Shown here piece by piece: positions 38,731 through 47,733 of a stretch of DNA of 64,000 bases. The notes below the pieces were generated by a model. The model made no database searches and was not told the DNA's origin. It saw only the letters and a list, made by a program, of their open reading frames with translations. Source of the DNA: Algoriphagus aestuariicola (GTDB taxonomy: Bacteria > Bacteroidota > Bacteroidia > Cytophagales > Cyclobacteriaceae). How positions within the stretch are numbered: the stretch's first letter is position 1; every line of letters begins with the position of its first letter. The position numbers and the translations under genes are program-made. The DNA is taken from positions 1,167,063 through 1,231,062 of the forward strand of contig NZ_JAFKCW010000001.1 in NCBI RefSeq assembly GCF_017254835.1, read 5' to 3'.

Positions 38731-38744
38731 GACCGGTTTTTGCA

Positions 38745-39069
38745 TTTTCCCACCAACTCTGGCATGGAACTGTCCAAGTTTGCCGTGGAAGCGCTGAAGC
38801 GGATTTTCCGTCCTGGATTCCACTATAAGAAAGCCGGTGTGATCGTGGAGAAGTTTACAGCGGAGAAAGAGCCACAACTGGATCTCTTCAAAAACCGGGA
38901 TTCCCGGCAGATTCCCCTGATGAAAACGGTAGACCGATTGAATCTGCTCTATGGAAAAAAAGTCCGGCTGGCTTCCCAGGATCCGGGTAAGGTCTGGAAG
39001 ATGAAGCAGGAGCGTCTGTCGCCTCGCTATTCCACCAATTTGGACGAGGTGATTCAGATTATTCTTTGA
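38745..39069 (+). pseudogene. umuC: UmuC-type Y-family DNA polymerase, C-terminal fragment
   Basis: About 108 codons remain after the IS right end. FPTNSGMELSKFAVEALKRIF, GFHYKKAGVIVEKF, LDLFKNRD, LMKTVDRLNLLYGKKV and RLSPRYSTNLDEVIQI are the hallmark C-terminal little-finger/tail motifs of UmuC/DinB-like polymerase V. The catalytic palm is missing, so no polymerase activity is possible. The fragment ends 6 bp before the stop of the convergent SRAP gene, a common UmuC neighbour. Confidence 0.85.
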
Positions 39070-39075
39070 AAAAAC

Positions 39076-39693
39076 CTACTCTGCTTTTTCAGCTTCCAGT
39101 TCAGGAGGCGTTGCTACGTCGATCTCACCCGCGAGCCACAGATCTCGCTCAGCCCGAGAGACGATCATCGGCATACGTAGCTTGGTATTATGGATTTCCC
39201 GCATGATTCCTTCTGCTTCACGGGTAACGATGGTGAAGGTCGGAATCAGTTCGCCCGTCTCCGGGTTTGCCCATTCGCTGTACAGTCCCGCGAATGTGAA
39301 CCAGGGCTCTCCTTTTTCCCGGATGCGGTATTTCTGTTTCACTTTGCCCTTGGGGTCAAGCCACTGCCATTCCACAAAGCTCTCTGCGGGAATCAGGCAG
39401 CGATTGCCGGTGTAGGATCGGAAGCTGGGCTTTTCCTCCAAAGTCTCCAGGCGGGCATTTAGCGTATTTTTCTGGAAGGATTTGTCCTTGGCCCAGTGAG
39501 GCATAAGACCCCACTCCATCTGGATAATGGGATGTTCCGGATCGTTGGACAGGACATCCAGCTTGGGATGGGAGAAGCCAACCACATAGTGCTGCCCCTC
39601 GAAGGCGTCCATTTGCTTCACCCAAGGGGAATAAAGCTCATCTGTCGAAAGTTCAGCCAGCCATTGGCCATCGGAAAAGAAGTAGAAGCACAT
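39076..39693 (-). CDS. SOS response-associated peptidase (SRAP/HMCES family)
   Basis: 205 residues. The essential Cys2 directly follows the initiator Met (MCFYF). Other active-site residues: Asn79 and Arg81 in TLNARLE, Glu108 in the ESFVEW motif and His168 in REIHNTKLRMP. SRAP proteins form a covalent adduct with abasic sites in single-stranded DNA and protect them during replication. Typical partner of SOS genes such as umuDC and imuB; here its neighbour umuC is destroyed, but this gene itself looks intact. Confidence 0.93.
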   Translation of the reverse strand: MCFYFFSDGQWLAELSTDELYSPWVKQMDAFEGQHYVVGFSHPKLDVLSNDPEHPIIQMEWGLMPHWAKDKSFQKNTLNARLETLEEKPSFRSYTGNRCLIPAESFVEWQWLDPKGKVKQKYRIREKGEPWFTFAGLYSEWANPETGELIPTFTIVTREAEGIMREIHNTKLRMPMIVSRAERDLWLAGEIDVATPPELEAEKAE

Positions 39694-40020
39694 CTGCTTG
39701 GGGGCTTGTTGTGAAAGTTATCTTTTGGGAAAAGGTCAAAGAGGTTCGAGAGCACCTATCCATACTCCACTTGGATAAGTGCTTATTGCTAAAATCGCCC
39801 TAATCCGGAAGCTATGCAATTGGATTTTACAATAACTGACACCTGGATTTGGGATTTTTCCGAAAATACCCACTATAGGGTATTTTTTATTCAGATCTAC
39901 TTTCGGAAATTTAAGTAACAATCTGACTTCCAATCCTTTTAGAGAACCTGATTTAGAAATTGTCGCTGTATTCCTTTTGTTTTAATCATTTTGATTTGTC
40001 GTGTTTAGTACAACAGGCAA
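39694..40020. other. AT-rich gene-free interval after SRAP
   Basis: 327 bp with no credible gene. Composition drops visibly to AT-rich here and stays so to ~41.9 kb. The end (CAACAGGCAATTGTTTAGCT, 40012-40031) resembles CAACAGGCGTTTGGCTC at 41714-41730. Confidence 0.35.
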
Positions 40021-40329
40021 TTGTTTAGCTCAAAAGTGGAAAAAGCTATCACATTGTGTAGAATTGAGCGAAAGCAAGCGATATCCGACAACAAGTGCTT
40101 ACAAATACTTAAAATCGGCAAAAGGCGATTGGAACAATTTCAGGCAGATTATATCGAACAAAGCATTGCATACATTGGAGAAATACACGCAACTATTGCG
40201 TATATATATTGTGCGTCATGCTTGACGACTTCACAATTTAAAAGTGACTTGCAAAATTTATCAAGAATGAAATACGGAGTAAGCCGAAAAATCCGACAAA
40301 GAGTAGGCATAAATTTTAGACTTAAATAA
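40021..40329 (+). CDS. Possible small protein, unknown
   Basis: 102 residues with a TTG start at 40021. The sequence is helical and basic (VEKAITLCRIERKQAISDNK; LQILKIGKRRLEQFQADYIE; YGVSRKIRQRVGINFRLK). The stop is 1 bp before the ATG of the PLAT-like gene, which supports a shared transcript. The lack of an ATG and of any family resemblance keep confidence low; an overlapping frame (40001-40225) is an alternative. Confidence 0.3.
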   Translation: MFSSKVEKAITLCRIERKQAISDNKCLQILKIGKRRLEQFQADYIEQSIAYIGEIHATIAYIYCASCLTTSQFKSDLQNLSRMKYGVSRKIRQRVGINFRLK

Positions 40330-40330
40330 A

Positions 40331-40807
40331 ATGAAAAAAGTAACAAAAATTTCTTGGCGTATCCAAACAGGTAATCAGTGGTGGAGTGGCACTGACACAG
40401 AAATTAAAATGGAAATCTATCGGGACGGAACTCTGCTGCAACGATTGAGATTAGAACCGGGTAGAACATCTAGATTAAACCGCAATGAAAATGCAACTTA
40501 CTTTTGGGTATTCCAAAATAACTCAAACATTGGTGTAAGTTATTCTGGATTTACTCCTCCTTATTATGAAGAATTTCCCAATGGAATCTCTGGTCATCTT
40601 AAAGTAAAATTTATTGCAGTAGGTGATGATGCTTGGGAAAAGGTTTGGATATTTAGTGCTGTATTAAGCGGTGAAATGCGTCATGTGCCAGGAACTATTG
40701 ACTCACTTTATTGGGAAGAATATAGGGATGAATTTGACTTTACTCGAGACATTGTTCTAAGTACTGATAGGAGCGAAGGCTTTACTTCTCTAACCTTAAA
40801 TTACTAA
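40331..40807 (+). CDS. PLAT/LH2-like domain protein
   Basis: 158 residues. The opening KVTKISWRIQTGNQWWSGTDTEIKMEIYRDG has the spacing of a PLAT/LH2 beta-sandwich (..KTG..WWAGTDA.V...). Such domains bind lipids, membranes or partner proteins. No signal peptide is evident, and the acidic loop DDAWEKVWIF could bind calcium. It sits in an AT-rich patch of unrelated small genes, so it may be a laterally acquired cassette. Function not assignable. Confidence 0.6.
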   Translation: MKKVTKISWRIQTGNQWWSGTDTEIKMEIYRDGTLLQRLRLEPGRTSRLNRNENATYFWVFQNNSNIGVSYSGFTPPYYEEFPNGISGHLKVKFIAVGDDAWEKVWIFSAVLSGEMRHVPGTIDSLYWEEYRDEFDFTRDIVLSTDRSEGFTSLTLNY

Positions 40808-40855
40808 TCAAATGCTATAAATCCCAGTATTGATTTTGATGTCAGAACTGGCACG

Positions 40856-40995
40856 AACGCACAACACGTGGTTGACAAAAGTGGCGGTTCAGTGCTCCGC
40901 AGAAACATTTGTAATTCTATTGGGCATTTGTGCAAGTGTTGGGCTGACGTTTTTCAAATGCCCCACCATCGCCGATACGTGAACCGTTGTGCGTT
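40856..40995. repeat. 140-bp palindromic, attC-like element
   Basis: Outer arms AACGCACAAC (40856-40865) and GTTGTGCGTT (40986-40995) are perfect inverse complements. Inside, GGGCATTTG (near 40920) pairs with CAAATGCCC (near 40968), and GCGG...CCGC forms a small hairpin. The arrangement, a YYYAAC-type left core with a GTT-type right core around imperfect inner arms in a region of small orphan genes, resembles integron attC sites. No integrase is seen in the window. Confidence 0.5.
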
Positions 40996-41092
40996 ATTCC
41001 GTCCAAAGAATACTAAGTTCCAATAAAGACTTTATGGAATACTTCTTATAGGTTATTGCAAATCTTTAATTTAATATTTAAACTTATAAAAA

Positions 41093-41650
41093 ATGAAAGT
41101 GATTTCAACAAAAAGGGTCGTTCATTTAGCGCCTTTCTCAGTCATACTTTTCCTAGTCACATTCTGCAACGGCTGCAAAAATAAAATTGACTTCCCTCAG
41201 AGTGACGCAACTCCTCCAACGTATAAATGGGTTGTACAAGTTCAAAATAATAACAATGATCAATTCGAGTTTACCACGACAGGTCAACAGTTATCTTTAA
41301 ATAAAAATTACAATTATAGAGTATTTTTTATAGCCTATGATTATAACGGAGGAGTAAAATCAGTTTCGCTTAAAGGAGAAGGACTTACCGCTTGTCCAAG
41401 AAGCAATGTCGCAAACATAGGATCAGTTTCTTATAATGACAATGCTGTTCTGTGGCCGGATGTAGACGGCCAAGTTCAAACTAGTGCTTTTCGGCTGGCT
41501 ACTTTTGATATAAGTTGCCGTTACTTGCAAGGGTCTATTTTCCCTCAAGCTTTTACCGGACCTGGGGGTAAGGTCGTTCTAATGGGTAATGCTGAAAATT
41601 ATCATGGTGGCCAAACGACGTCTATATTATCAATAATAAATATTCCGTGA
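41093..41650 (+). CDS. Hypothetical lipoprotein
   Basis: 185 residues. Signal sequence LAPFSVILFLVTFCNGC with lipid-attachment Cys28. The mature protein is beta-rich and Asn/Gly-rich (WVVQVQNNNNDQFEFTTTGQ; NYRVFFIAYDYNGGVKSVSL), reminiscent of an Ig-like fold, with two further cysteines that could form a disulfide. No family recognised. Like its neighbours it is AT-rich relative to the surrounding chromosome and lies between two palindromic repeats. Confidence 0.55.
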   Translation: MKVISTKRVVHLAPFSVILFLVTFCNGCKNKIDFPQSDATPPTYKWVVQVQNNNNDQFEFTTTGQQLSLNKNYNYRVFFIAYDYNGGVKSVSLKGEGLTACPRSNVANIGSVSYNDNAVLWPDVDGQVQTSAFRLATFDISCRYLQGSIFPQAFTGPGGKVVLMGNAENYHGGQTTSILSIINIP

Positions 41651-42428
41651 CTCAATTATGTTATTAAAGAAATTATTATGTGATTTTACATAGAACGAAA
41701 AATAGTCACAACGCAACAGGCGTTTGGCTCAATGGCGGGCGAAGTGGTTAATTGAACATTCTACCTCACATCAACTTTTGTGGTTAAATGAAAGTTTTGT
41801 ACTCCGAATTCCGCTACTTAGCCAAGCGACAAACCGTTGGCCAGGAGGTAGTTGTCTGCCCGGACCTGCCAAATTTCCGCAAGCTTTTTCAACTGTTCTT
41901 CGAAGCTGTAATGCTTAGTCTTCTTGGTAAACTGTGAGTTACTGAATCTTTGGGCTTTCCTTCGGCCAGGCTATCCACTCCCAATCTTTCTTGATGTGAA
42001 AAGATTTCCGCTTCTATCCCTAAGCCTTTTTCCCCGCGCAAACCACTCTTCGACTTCCGCTCCGCTCGCACTATTTTTCAAATGACTGCTCGCTTTGCTT
42101 CCGTCTTGGATAGGTTTACTACTCCCCGCGATCACAGACTCACTTCATTTTCCTTTACCCATTCCCGACAGGTCTGGAAATGGGACGGTCGTTCAGATCG
42201 ACAGTGATCCAATCCTACTATCTCCACCTCCAGCACTTTTCCTTTCCCTCCTAGCCTAGGTTCTTTCAAAGAGCTTTCGGCTCCCCAAGGCCACATGTTC
42301 AATTCGCTAAGATTTCTTTGAGCCAAAAAGGCGGCTTCCAAGAAATCCGCCCTTGGAATAAGTGGCTTTTCCTTTTTTGGGGGATGAATACTTTCCGACA
42401 TTGGCTTTGGGCTTTGCATGGAAAAATG
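41651..42428. other. Gene-free interval with repeat-like DNA
   Basis: No credible gene. At 41706-41836 there is a second, weaker palindrome (GGCGTTTGGCT pairing with AGCCAAGCGAC, 9 of 11). From ~42060 to 42370 lies copy A of the direct repeat described separately. The rest is unassigned. Confidence 0.4.
42060..42370 (+). repeat. ~300-bp imperfect direct repeat, copy A
   Basis: Closely matches 53270-53575. The longest shared block includes TCTTGGATAGGTTTACTACT and CCCCGCGATCACAG; later blocks TCCACCTCCAGCACTTTTCC, AAAGAGCTTTCGG and AAGAAATCCGC keep the same order. Short open frames on either strand are not conserved between the copies, so it is probably non-coding. Confidence 0.7.
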
Positions 42429-42466
42429 AAAACCCAATCTCCCGACTTATCGGGGATTGGGTTTTT
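42429..42466 (-). terminator. Strong hairpin terminator after FAD oxidoreductase
   Basis: AAAACCCAATC...GATTGGGTTTT with an inner CCCGA/TCGGG stem and one bulge makes a ~16-bp hairpin 19 bp past the stop of the FAD gene, with T-runs on both strands, so it can act in both directions. Confidence 0.75.
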
Positions 42467-42484
42467 GAACGAAACAGGATGGAG

Positions 42485-44167
42485 TTATTTGATCTGGTTT
42501 TCCATGGTCAAGACTTGGCCATCTGTCAGTAGCTGGCCTTTCAGCGTTTCGTAGGAAAGATCCTGCACAGGGATTCCTTTGTCCAAAGCCATCACCGCGG
42601 CGGTAGCGCCAGATTGCCCCAAGATCATAAATACGGGCTCCATCCGGATAGAACCGAACGCGATATGACTGGCTGACACCGCCACGGGAACGACCAGATT
42701 GGTGATTTCTTCCTTTTTCGGAATGATCGATCCGAAGGCAATTTCATAGGGTCCGGGCAGCCCGACGCCGATGTCACCTTCGTTTTGGACATGTCCATTT
42801 TCGTCGACATACCGTTGGATATTGTGGGAGTCGATGGTATAGGAACCCATGCCCACAGATTCCGGTGTGGGTCTTCTCCGGAGCAGTTCATTCTCTGTCA
42901 TTACATAGTTGCCGACCATCCGTCGGGCTTCCCTGACATAGATCTGGTGTGGCCAGTTGCCGTTGTCTATGAATTCATCCTTGGCCAAGCCCCAGTTTTT
43001 GAACTCCTCCTGGGTCTTTTTTGGTACCCTCGGGTCGTTTGCCACGAAATACAAAAGGCCTTTTTGGTAATCCTCGTGCTCCTTGATGATTTCCTTTCTT
43101 CTTTCATAGCTCGCTTCGGGGTACTCGTAGTTCATCCCAATGTTGTCAGAGCTGAATGGCCCGTGGTTGTTGGTGTCGGTTTTCCTGTTCGGAATCATGT
43201 CAAATTTGTCGAACCATTCATCCCAACCCGCATCAAAGATTCGCACGAGTAGCTCGTATTGGGTAGAGTCGTAGTTGTCTGGTCTGGGGAAAGGGACGCG
43301 GTTGTCAGGATGGTTGGACATACAGGTACGAAAGCAATATGCCTGGATTTTACGGTCTCCTTCACCTTTTACCCCCGGGTCTTCTCCGCTGATTCTAGGC
43401 AAAAGTCCAGAGGATGGGTCACCGGGAATGACGTAGGGGTCGATCTGCTTGTCAAGTACCTGGAAATGGTGGCGGTGGTGAAATACACCTGTTTGGATGC
43501 CATTCCACTCTTCGTTGTACACGCTGGTGGCTTCCCTTCCCACATGGTAGCTGACTCCCGCAGCGGCCATCAAGTCCCCTTCATATGTAGCGTCAATGAA
43601 CATTCTGCCCTTGAATTCCTTTCCGCCCAAGGTTCGGATAGCGGTGATTTTTCCGTCCTCGATGGTCACACCGCTTTCCCTGTCCAGCCACTCGTCCCGG
43701 TAGAGTTCGATTCCCAGTTCTTTGACCCATTCGTCAAACACTTCCTCTGCTATGTGTGGCTCGAAGATCCACATGGTGCGGAATGCCCCATCTATCGCCG
43801 GTGTCCCTTGGCCTTTGTTGCCAAAGTCCGCTTGATCTTCCCATTTCCAGGCTCCTTCCGCTTGGTATTTGTCGTAGACACGTTGGTAAAATTCCCTTGC
43901 GAGGCCGCCGATGACTTCTTTTTTGCCGGTGTCAGTCCATCCCAAGCCTCCTGCGGTCAATCCTCCCAAATGGACGTCGGGGGAAATGAGCACGACCGAT
44001 TTTCCCATTTTTTTTGCCTGGATCGCGGCAGTGACCGCTCCGGATGTGCCACCGTAGACGACTACATCTATGCTATTGTCCTCTTCAGCGGCGGGTTTGC
44101 AGGAGCTGGAGAGATAGCCTATGGCCAAAGCCAATAGGCACAGTCTTATATGATTGCTGATTTTCAT
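42485..44167 (-). CDS. FAD-dependent oxidoreductase, lipoprotein (paralog 1)
   Basis: 560 residues. Lipobox LSSSC (Cys23) predicts membrane anchoring in the periplasm or on the surface. The FAD-binding fold VVVYGGTSGAVTAAIQAKKMGKSV and LGGLTAGGLGWTDTGK match the PF12831 FAD_oxidored family; [23 protein letters not shown] and [20 protein letters not shown] follow as in its neighbour. About half of the residues agree with the paralog at 44271. Members occur in Bacteroidota sugar loci but the reaction is unproven. Last gene of the sigma/FecR/SusCD region. Confidence 0.88.
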   Translation of the reverse strand: MKISNHIRLCLLALAIGYLSSSCKPAAEEDNSIDVVVYGGTSGAVTAAIQAKKMGKSVVLISPDVHLGGLTAGGLGWTDTGKKEVIGGLAREFYQRVYDKYQAEGAWKWEDQADFGNKGQGTPAIDGAFRTMWIFEPHIAEEVFDEWVKELGIELYRDEWLDRESGVTIEDGKITAIRTLGGKEFKGRMFIDATYEGDLMAAAGVSYHVGREATSVYNEEWNGIQTGVFHHRHHFQVLDKQIDPYVIPGDPSSGLLPRISGEDPGVKGEGDRKIQAYCFRTCMSNHPDNRVPFPRPDNYDSTQYELLVRIFDAGWDEWFDKFDMIPNRKTDTNNHGPFSSDNIGMNYEYPEASYERRKEIIKEHEDYQKGLLYFVANDPRVPKKTQEEFKNWGLAKDEFIDNGNWPHQIYVREARRMVGNYVMTENELLRRRPTPESVGMGSYTIDSHNIQRYVDENGHVQNEGDIGVGLPGPYEIAFGSIIPKKEEITNLVVPVAVSASHIAFGSIRMEPVFMILGQSGATAAVMALDKGIPVQDLSYETLKGQLLTDGQVLTMENQIK

Positions 44168-44202
44168 GAGCTGTTCGATTTTTGAAAGTAAAAATGGAAA
44201 GA

Positions 44203-44258
44203 CGAAAGCACCCTCGCCGAAACCAGATGGGTTCGATGTGCATACTGGGGTGCTTTCG
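44203..44258 (-). terminator. Hairpin between the two FAD genes
   Basis: CGAAAGCACCC (44203-44213) pairs with GGGTGCTTTCG (44248-44258), an 11-bp stem with a 34-nt loop, just after the paralog 2 stop. T-run is weak, so it may attenuate or stabilise rather than terminate. Confidence 0.5.
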
Positions 44259-44270
44259 ATAATTTTGTAT

Positions 44271-45932
44271 CTATTCCAATCGTTGTTTGTTGGCTGTCAA
44301 TTCTGACTTTAACCTTTCATAGGGTAAATCCTGCACAGAAACTCCCGCGTCAATAGCCAAAGAAGCCGCAATCGCAGAGGATTGACCCAATACCATGAAA
44401 ACGGGCTCCATACGGATCGAGCCAAAGGCGATGTGGCTTGCGCTTAGGCATACCGGTACAAATAGATTCGTTGCTTCAGTCTTTTTAGGGATGATTGCGC
44501 GATAGCTGATCGGGTAGGGGCCATCGACATGTGCTTCTACATTTCCTTCGTTTTGGACATAGCCGTTATGATCGACATATCTCTGTATGTTGTGGGAGTC
44601 CATACCATAGGCCGCCAGACCGACGGCATCGTCGATGACTTCTATCCTTTCGCAGTGCTGTTGGGTCATCACCAGATCACTGACCATACGCCTTGCTTCA
44701 CGGATGTAAAGCTGGTTTTGCCAGCCGTCGCCGCGCTCAAACTCGTCCTTGGAAGTTCCCCATTGGGAATAGACGTTTCGGACTTTCTCTGGAATCCGCG
44801 GATGGTTGGCAAGTGTCCACATCAAGCCCTGCTGGTAGGTACGGTGTGCCTCGACTATCTTTTCACGTTCCTCATAGCTGGCTTCCGGGTAGTCATGGTT
44901 TTGCCCCACAAAATCGGTCGAAAAACCCTGTCGGTTGTTTGTGTCCGTTTTTCGGTTCGGCATAGTTGAATTGATCCAGGGTAACACTGTTTCTCCGGCT
45001 TCAAAATTCCGGAAGAGCAGCTCGTAGTTTATCTCTTGGTATCCTTCCGGTTTTTGAAAAGGTATTCTGTTGTCAGGGTGATCGGTCAGGCACATACGAA
45101 ATCCGTAGGCCTGGACTTTTTTGTCACCGGAACCGTCTATGCCCGGGCCGCCTTCGATGATGTAGGGGAGCAGGCCGCTTTCCGGGTTTCCCTTTTCTAC
45201 GTAAGGGTCTACACCGGGTACAAAGTTGTGGTTTTTGGCGTTTCTAGAGGCTTTCCCTTTTAGGGTCACACTCCAATAGTTCGCTTGGACTCCGTTGAGT
45301 GATTCTTTGTACTGGGCATTGCTTTCTCTTCCCACGGTGTAGCTGACTCCGGCGGTCGCCATGAGGTCGCCTTCGTAAGTGGCATCCATGAACATCTTGC
45401 CTTTGAAGGTCTTTCCGCTCTCCATTGTAATGGATTGGATGGCTCCATTGGATTTTTTGACACCGGCTTCCGATCTCAGCAATCGCTCTCCATAGACGAT
45501 GTCAATTTTCTCACCTTCGAGCATTTTGTGGTATACCTTCAGGGCGGCGGAGGGCTCAAAGGTCCACATGGCATCCTCTCCGGCTTGGGTTCGGGTCTGT
45601 CCACCATCCATATATTCGGACTTTTGCTGCCATTTCCAGTTTTCAGGCTGGTTGTAGTAGGCTTTGATTTCTTGATAGAACTCACGGGAAATGCCTCCTA
45701 TGGCCTGCTTTTTGCCGATATCCGTTTGTCCGAGACCTCCAGTGGTTAGGCCGCCAAGCCTATGGGTAGGCTCGATCAGTACGACGGATTTATTCATTCG
45801 GGATGCTTGAATCGCCGCCGCAACTCCCGCTGAGGTGCCTCCATAGATCACGATGTCATAGGACTGGCCATGGCTGTGATGGGATAGAATGCCGGATATT
45901 AAAACACATAAAGTGACTAGTATTTTTTTCAT
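44271..45932 (-). CDS. FAD-dependent oxidoreductase, secreted (paralog 2)
   Basis: 553 residues with a signal peptide cut near HSHGQS (no lipobox, unlike its paralog). [26 protein letters not shown] and [22 protein letters not shown] are the FAD_oxidored signature; [21 protein letters not shown] and the C-terminal [23 protein letters not shown] are shared with paralog 1. FAD would have to be bound outside the cytoplasm. It starts 110 bp after SusD and is probably part of the same regulon. Confidence 0.88.
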   Translation of the reverse strand: MKKILVTLCVLISGILSHHSHGQSYDIVIYGGTSAGVAAAIQASRMNKSVVLIEPTHRLGGLTTGGLGQTDIGKKQAIGGISREFYQEIKAYYNQPENWKWQQKSEYMDGGQTRTQAGEDAMWTFEPSAALKVYHKMLEGEKIDIVYGERLLRSEAGVKKSNGAIQSITMESGKTFKGKMFMDATYEGDLMATAGVSYTVGRESNAQYKESLNGVQANYWSVTLKGKASRNAKNHNFVPGVDPYVEKGNPESGLLPYIIEGGPGIDGSGDKKVQAYGFRMCLTDHPDNRIPFQKPEGYQEINYELLFRNFEAGETVLPWINSTMPNRKTDTNNRQGFSTDFVGQNHDYPEASYEEREKIVEAHRTYQQGLMWTLANHPRIPEKVRNVYSQWGTSKDEFERGDGWQNQLYIREARRMVSDLVMTQQHCERIEVIDDAVGLAAYGMDSHNIQRYVDHNGYVQNEGNVEAHVDGPYPISYRAIIPKKTEATNLFVPVCLSASHIAFGSIRMEPVFMVLGQSSAIAASLAIDAGVSVQDLPYERLKSELTANKQRLE

Positions 45933-45977
45933 TGTATCAGTGGTGAAATAGACGAAATAAAAATTGACAATTCTCCG

Positions 45978-46023
45978 CTTGCGAGGAACTCCTTAATATC
46001 ATAGTAGGAGCTCCTTGCGCAAG
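45978..46023 (-). terminator. Imperfect hairpin between SusD and FAD genes
   Basis: CTTGCGAGGAACTCCT and its near-complement AGGAGCTCCTTGCGCAAG lie 20-65 bp after the susD stop. It could separate high-level susCD mRNA from the enzyme genes. No strong T-run. Confidence 0.5.
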
Positions 46024-46042
46024 GGAATGTCTATGTAGGAAA

Positions 46043-47722
46043 TCAATAGCCAGGGTTTTGGGTTAGGGCCTTGTTAGTCTCGAGTTCGATCCGGGGGATT
46101 GGCCAGAGGTAGTCCCTGCTTGGGTTGAAAGCCCTGGTTTCGATGACTACCATTTCGGAGGCGTTGCTGATATGGTCATAGCTAGGCGTGCCCATAGGGT
46201 CAATGATAGGTGGCTCGTTTAGCCATCCTCCAGCGCCGTAGCGGTTAACCCTTCCCCTCACCGGGCCGGGGATCACATCTTCGGCGATTTTCCATCGCCG
46301 GATGTCAAAGTATCGGAACCCTTCCATGCCCAGTTCACTTCTTCGCTCTTTTCGGATGAGATTTCTGAGCTCATCTTGGGTTTTGCCTTCTGCTATCGGT
46401 GGCATATTCACGGATTCCCTGGTTCTGATGGAGTTAATTGCTTCATACACAGAAGCATCGATTTCGTTCATCTCTACCTTTGCCTCCGCATAGTTCAGCA
46501 AGACTTCCCCGAGCCTGAAAATCGTCAACGATTGTTCTGAAGCGCCGACATTGGTTGGATAGTCAGCCACATCCACATGTTTGCGAAAGAGGTAGCCGGT
46601 GAACGAGGCATAGGCATGTTGCGCCTCGATGTTGGGTACTCTTACTTTTTCATCTCCTCTAAACTCCCATGTAAGAGTACTGTCTCGATGGGTCTCAAAG
46701 ATCCAGTTTACCAATCGGCTACCCGGAACTACCAGGGTATAGTTCATCCTCGGGTCTCTATTTTCGAAAGGATGTTGGGTATCATAGAGAGGGGACTTGT
46801 CAATTGGCAACCCGTCAATGCAGTCAAATGTGTCCACGAAGTCCTGTGGTGGCTTTTTGTTGGAGTGTCCCAGCGACATCCTGGACAGAAAATCCCTCGG
46901 AGTGTTGTGGGTGGTGACACCCCGGAGGTAGTTGATTCTCATGATCACCTCAGGGGATTGGTTTCCAGAAAAAGTGAACATTCCAGAGTAATTCGGGTCG
47001 ATTTGGTAAGCACCGGAGTCCATGAGTTCCTTGGCGGCGTCAGCAGCCTCTTGCCACCTTTCATTCCAAAGTGCTACTCTTGAGATCAATGCCAGCACGG
47101 TGCCTTTGGTGACTTTTCCTTTGTCGTTCGCGTTCATCGGAAGATATTCCTTTACCTCATTCAATTCAGCAAGTACAAAGTCTATGACTTCGCTTTTTGG
47201 CGTACGGGGCGTCTGGGCTTCATCTAGACTGAGGGTCGTGATCACCAGCGGGACATCTCCGTACAGTTCTGCCAGATAGGCATAGAAATAGGCTCTAAGA
47301 AACCTCGCTTCGCCCACCAGCCGGTTGTATTTCTCGGGATCCATCTTTGCCTTTAGTTCCTCCGAGCCAGACGTGATGAAGTTTACCCGGTTGATCGCCC
47401 GGTAAAAGGCCGACCAGAATCCGTTGGTGTAGCCGTTGTCTGCGTTTTGTTCTCCTCTGCCCAAGGCCTGAAGCGCGCTGCCATTTCGATCCCAGCCATC
47501 ATCTGAGGCAAAGTCAAACGATAGAAACCAGACCGCTCCCTGTGTGGAATACCAAAGACGGTTGTAAACCCCCGTGACGGCCATTTCGAGTTCTGTCTCG
47601 TTGGCAAAGAAGGTCTCGCTGGAGGGAGAGTCGAGCGGCAGTCGATCCAAATATTCATCGTTGCAAGCTTGGGTAAACAGCAACAATGAAACGGCACATA
47701 TATATTTTATCAGCTTTTTCAT
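46043..47722 (-). CDS. susD: SusD/RagB family outer-membrane lipoprotein
   Basis: 559 residues from the ATG at 47722; the frame reaches back to 47785 but that would overlap susC and lacks a signal. Lipobox FTQAC (Cys20), then EYLDRLPLDSPSSETFF, typical of SusD N-termini; the TPR-like core (LVGEARFLRAYFYAYLAELYGDVPL) and the C-terminal RKERRSELGMEGFRYFDIRRW and YLWPIPRIELETNKALTQNPGY motifs are all present. It caps the SusC transporter and binds its ligand on the cell surface. Starts 11 bp after susC. Confidence 0.95.
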   Translation of the reverse strand: MKKLIKYICAVSLLLFTQACNDEYLDRLPLDSPSSETFFANETELEMAVTGVYNRLWYSTQGAVWFLSFDFASDDGWDRNGSALQALGRGEQNADNGYTNGFWSAFYRAINRVNFITSGSEELKAKMDPEKYNRLVGEARFLRAYFYAYLAELYGDVPLVITTLSLDEAQTPRTPKSEVIDFVLAELNEVKEYLPMNANDKGKVTKGTVLALISRVALWNERWQEAADAAKELMDSGAYQIDPNYSGMFTFSGNQSPEVIMRINYLRGVTTHNTPRDFLSRMSLGHSNKKPPQDFVDTFDCIDGLPIDKSPLYDTQHPFENRDPRMNYTLVVPGSRLVNWIFETHRDSTLTWEFRGDEKVRVPNIEAQHAYASFTGYLFRKHVDVADYPTNVGASEQSLTIFRLGEVLLNYAEAKVEMNEIDASVYEAINSIRTRESVNMPPIAEGKTQDELRNLIRKERRSELGMEGFRYFDIRRWKIAEDVIPGPVRGRVNRYGAGGWLNEPPIIDPMGTPSYDHISNASEMVVIETRAFNPSRDYLWPIPRIELETNKALTQNPGY

Positions 47723-47733
47723 CGGTTGGTTGT

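Larger units (their letters stand above)
36159..38744 (-). mobile_element. IS21-family insertion sequence
   Basis: 2586 bp with istA and istB. Both outer ends begin with TGCA, and the first internal repeat lies exactly 14 bp in on each side. The repeat AAATTGACCCCC occurs at 36173 and 36197 on the left; its inverse GGGGTCARTTT occurs at 38647, 38671, 38695 and 38719 on the right. All are spaced by 24 bp, as expected for the multiple transposase-binding sites of IS21 ends. Flanking bases (left ACCATGAT, right TTTTCCCA) do not match, so there is no target-site duplication. The genes look intact, so the element may be active. Confidence 0.9.

Noticed and set aside
40001-40225. Alternative 74-codon frame overlapping the possible small gene at 40021
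   Set aside because: No start context or composition advantage, and it does not abut the PLAT-like gene as the other frame does.
42132-42437. Minus-strand frame across repeat copy A (and 53474-53791 across copy B)
   Set aside because: The DNA is conserved between the copies but the two translations are not, so the repeat is not coding.
43259-44137. 292-codon plus-strand frame opposite FAD paralog 1
   Set aside because: Antisense to the FAD-binding region; composition is that of a mirror frame.
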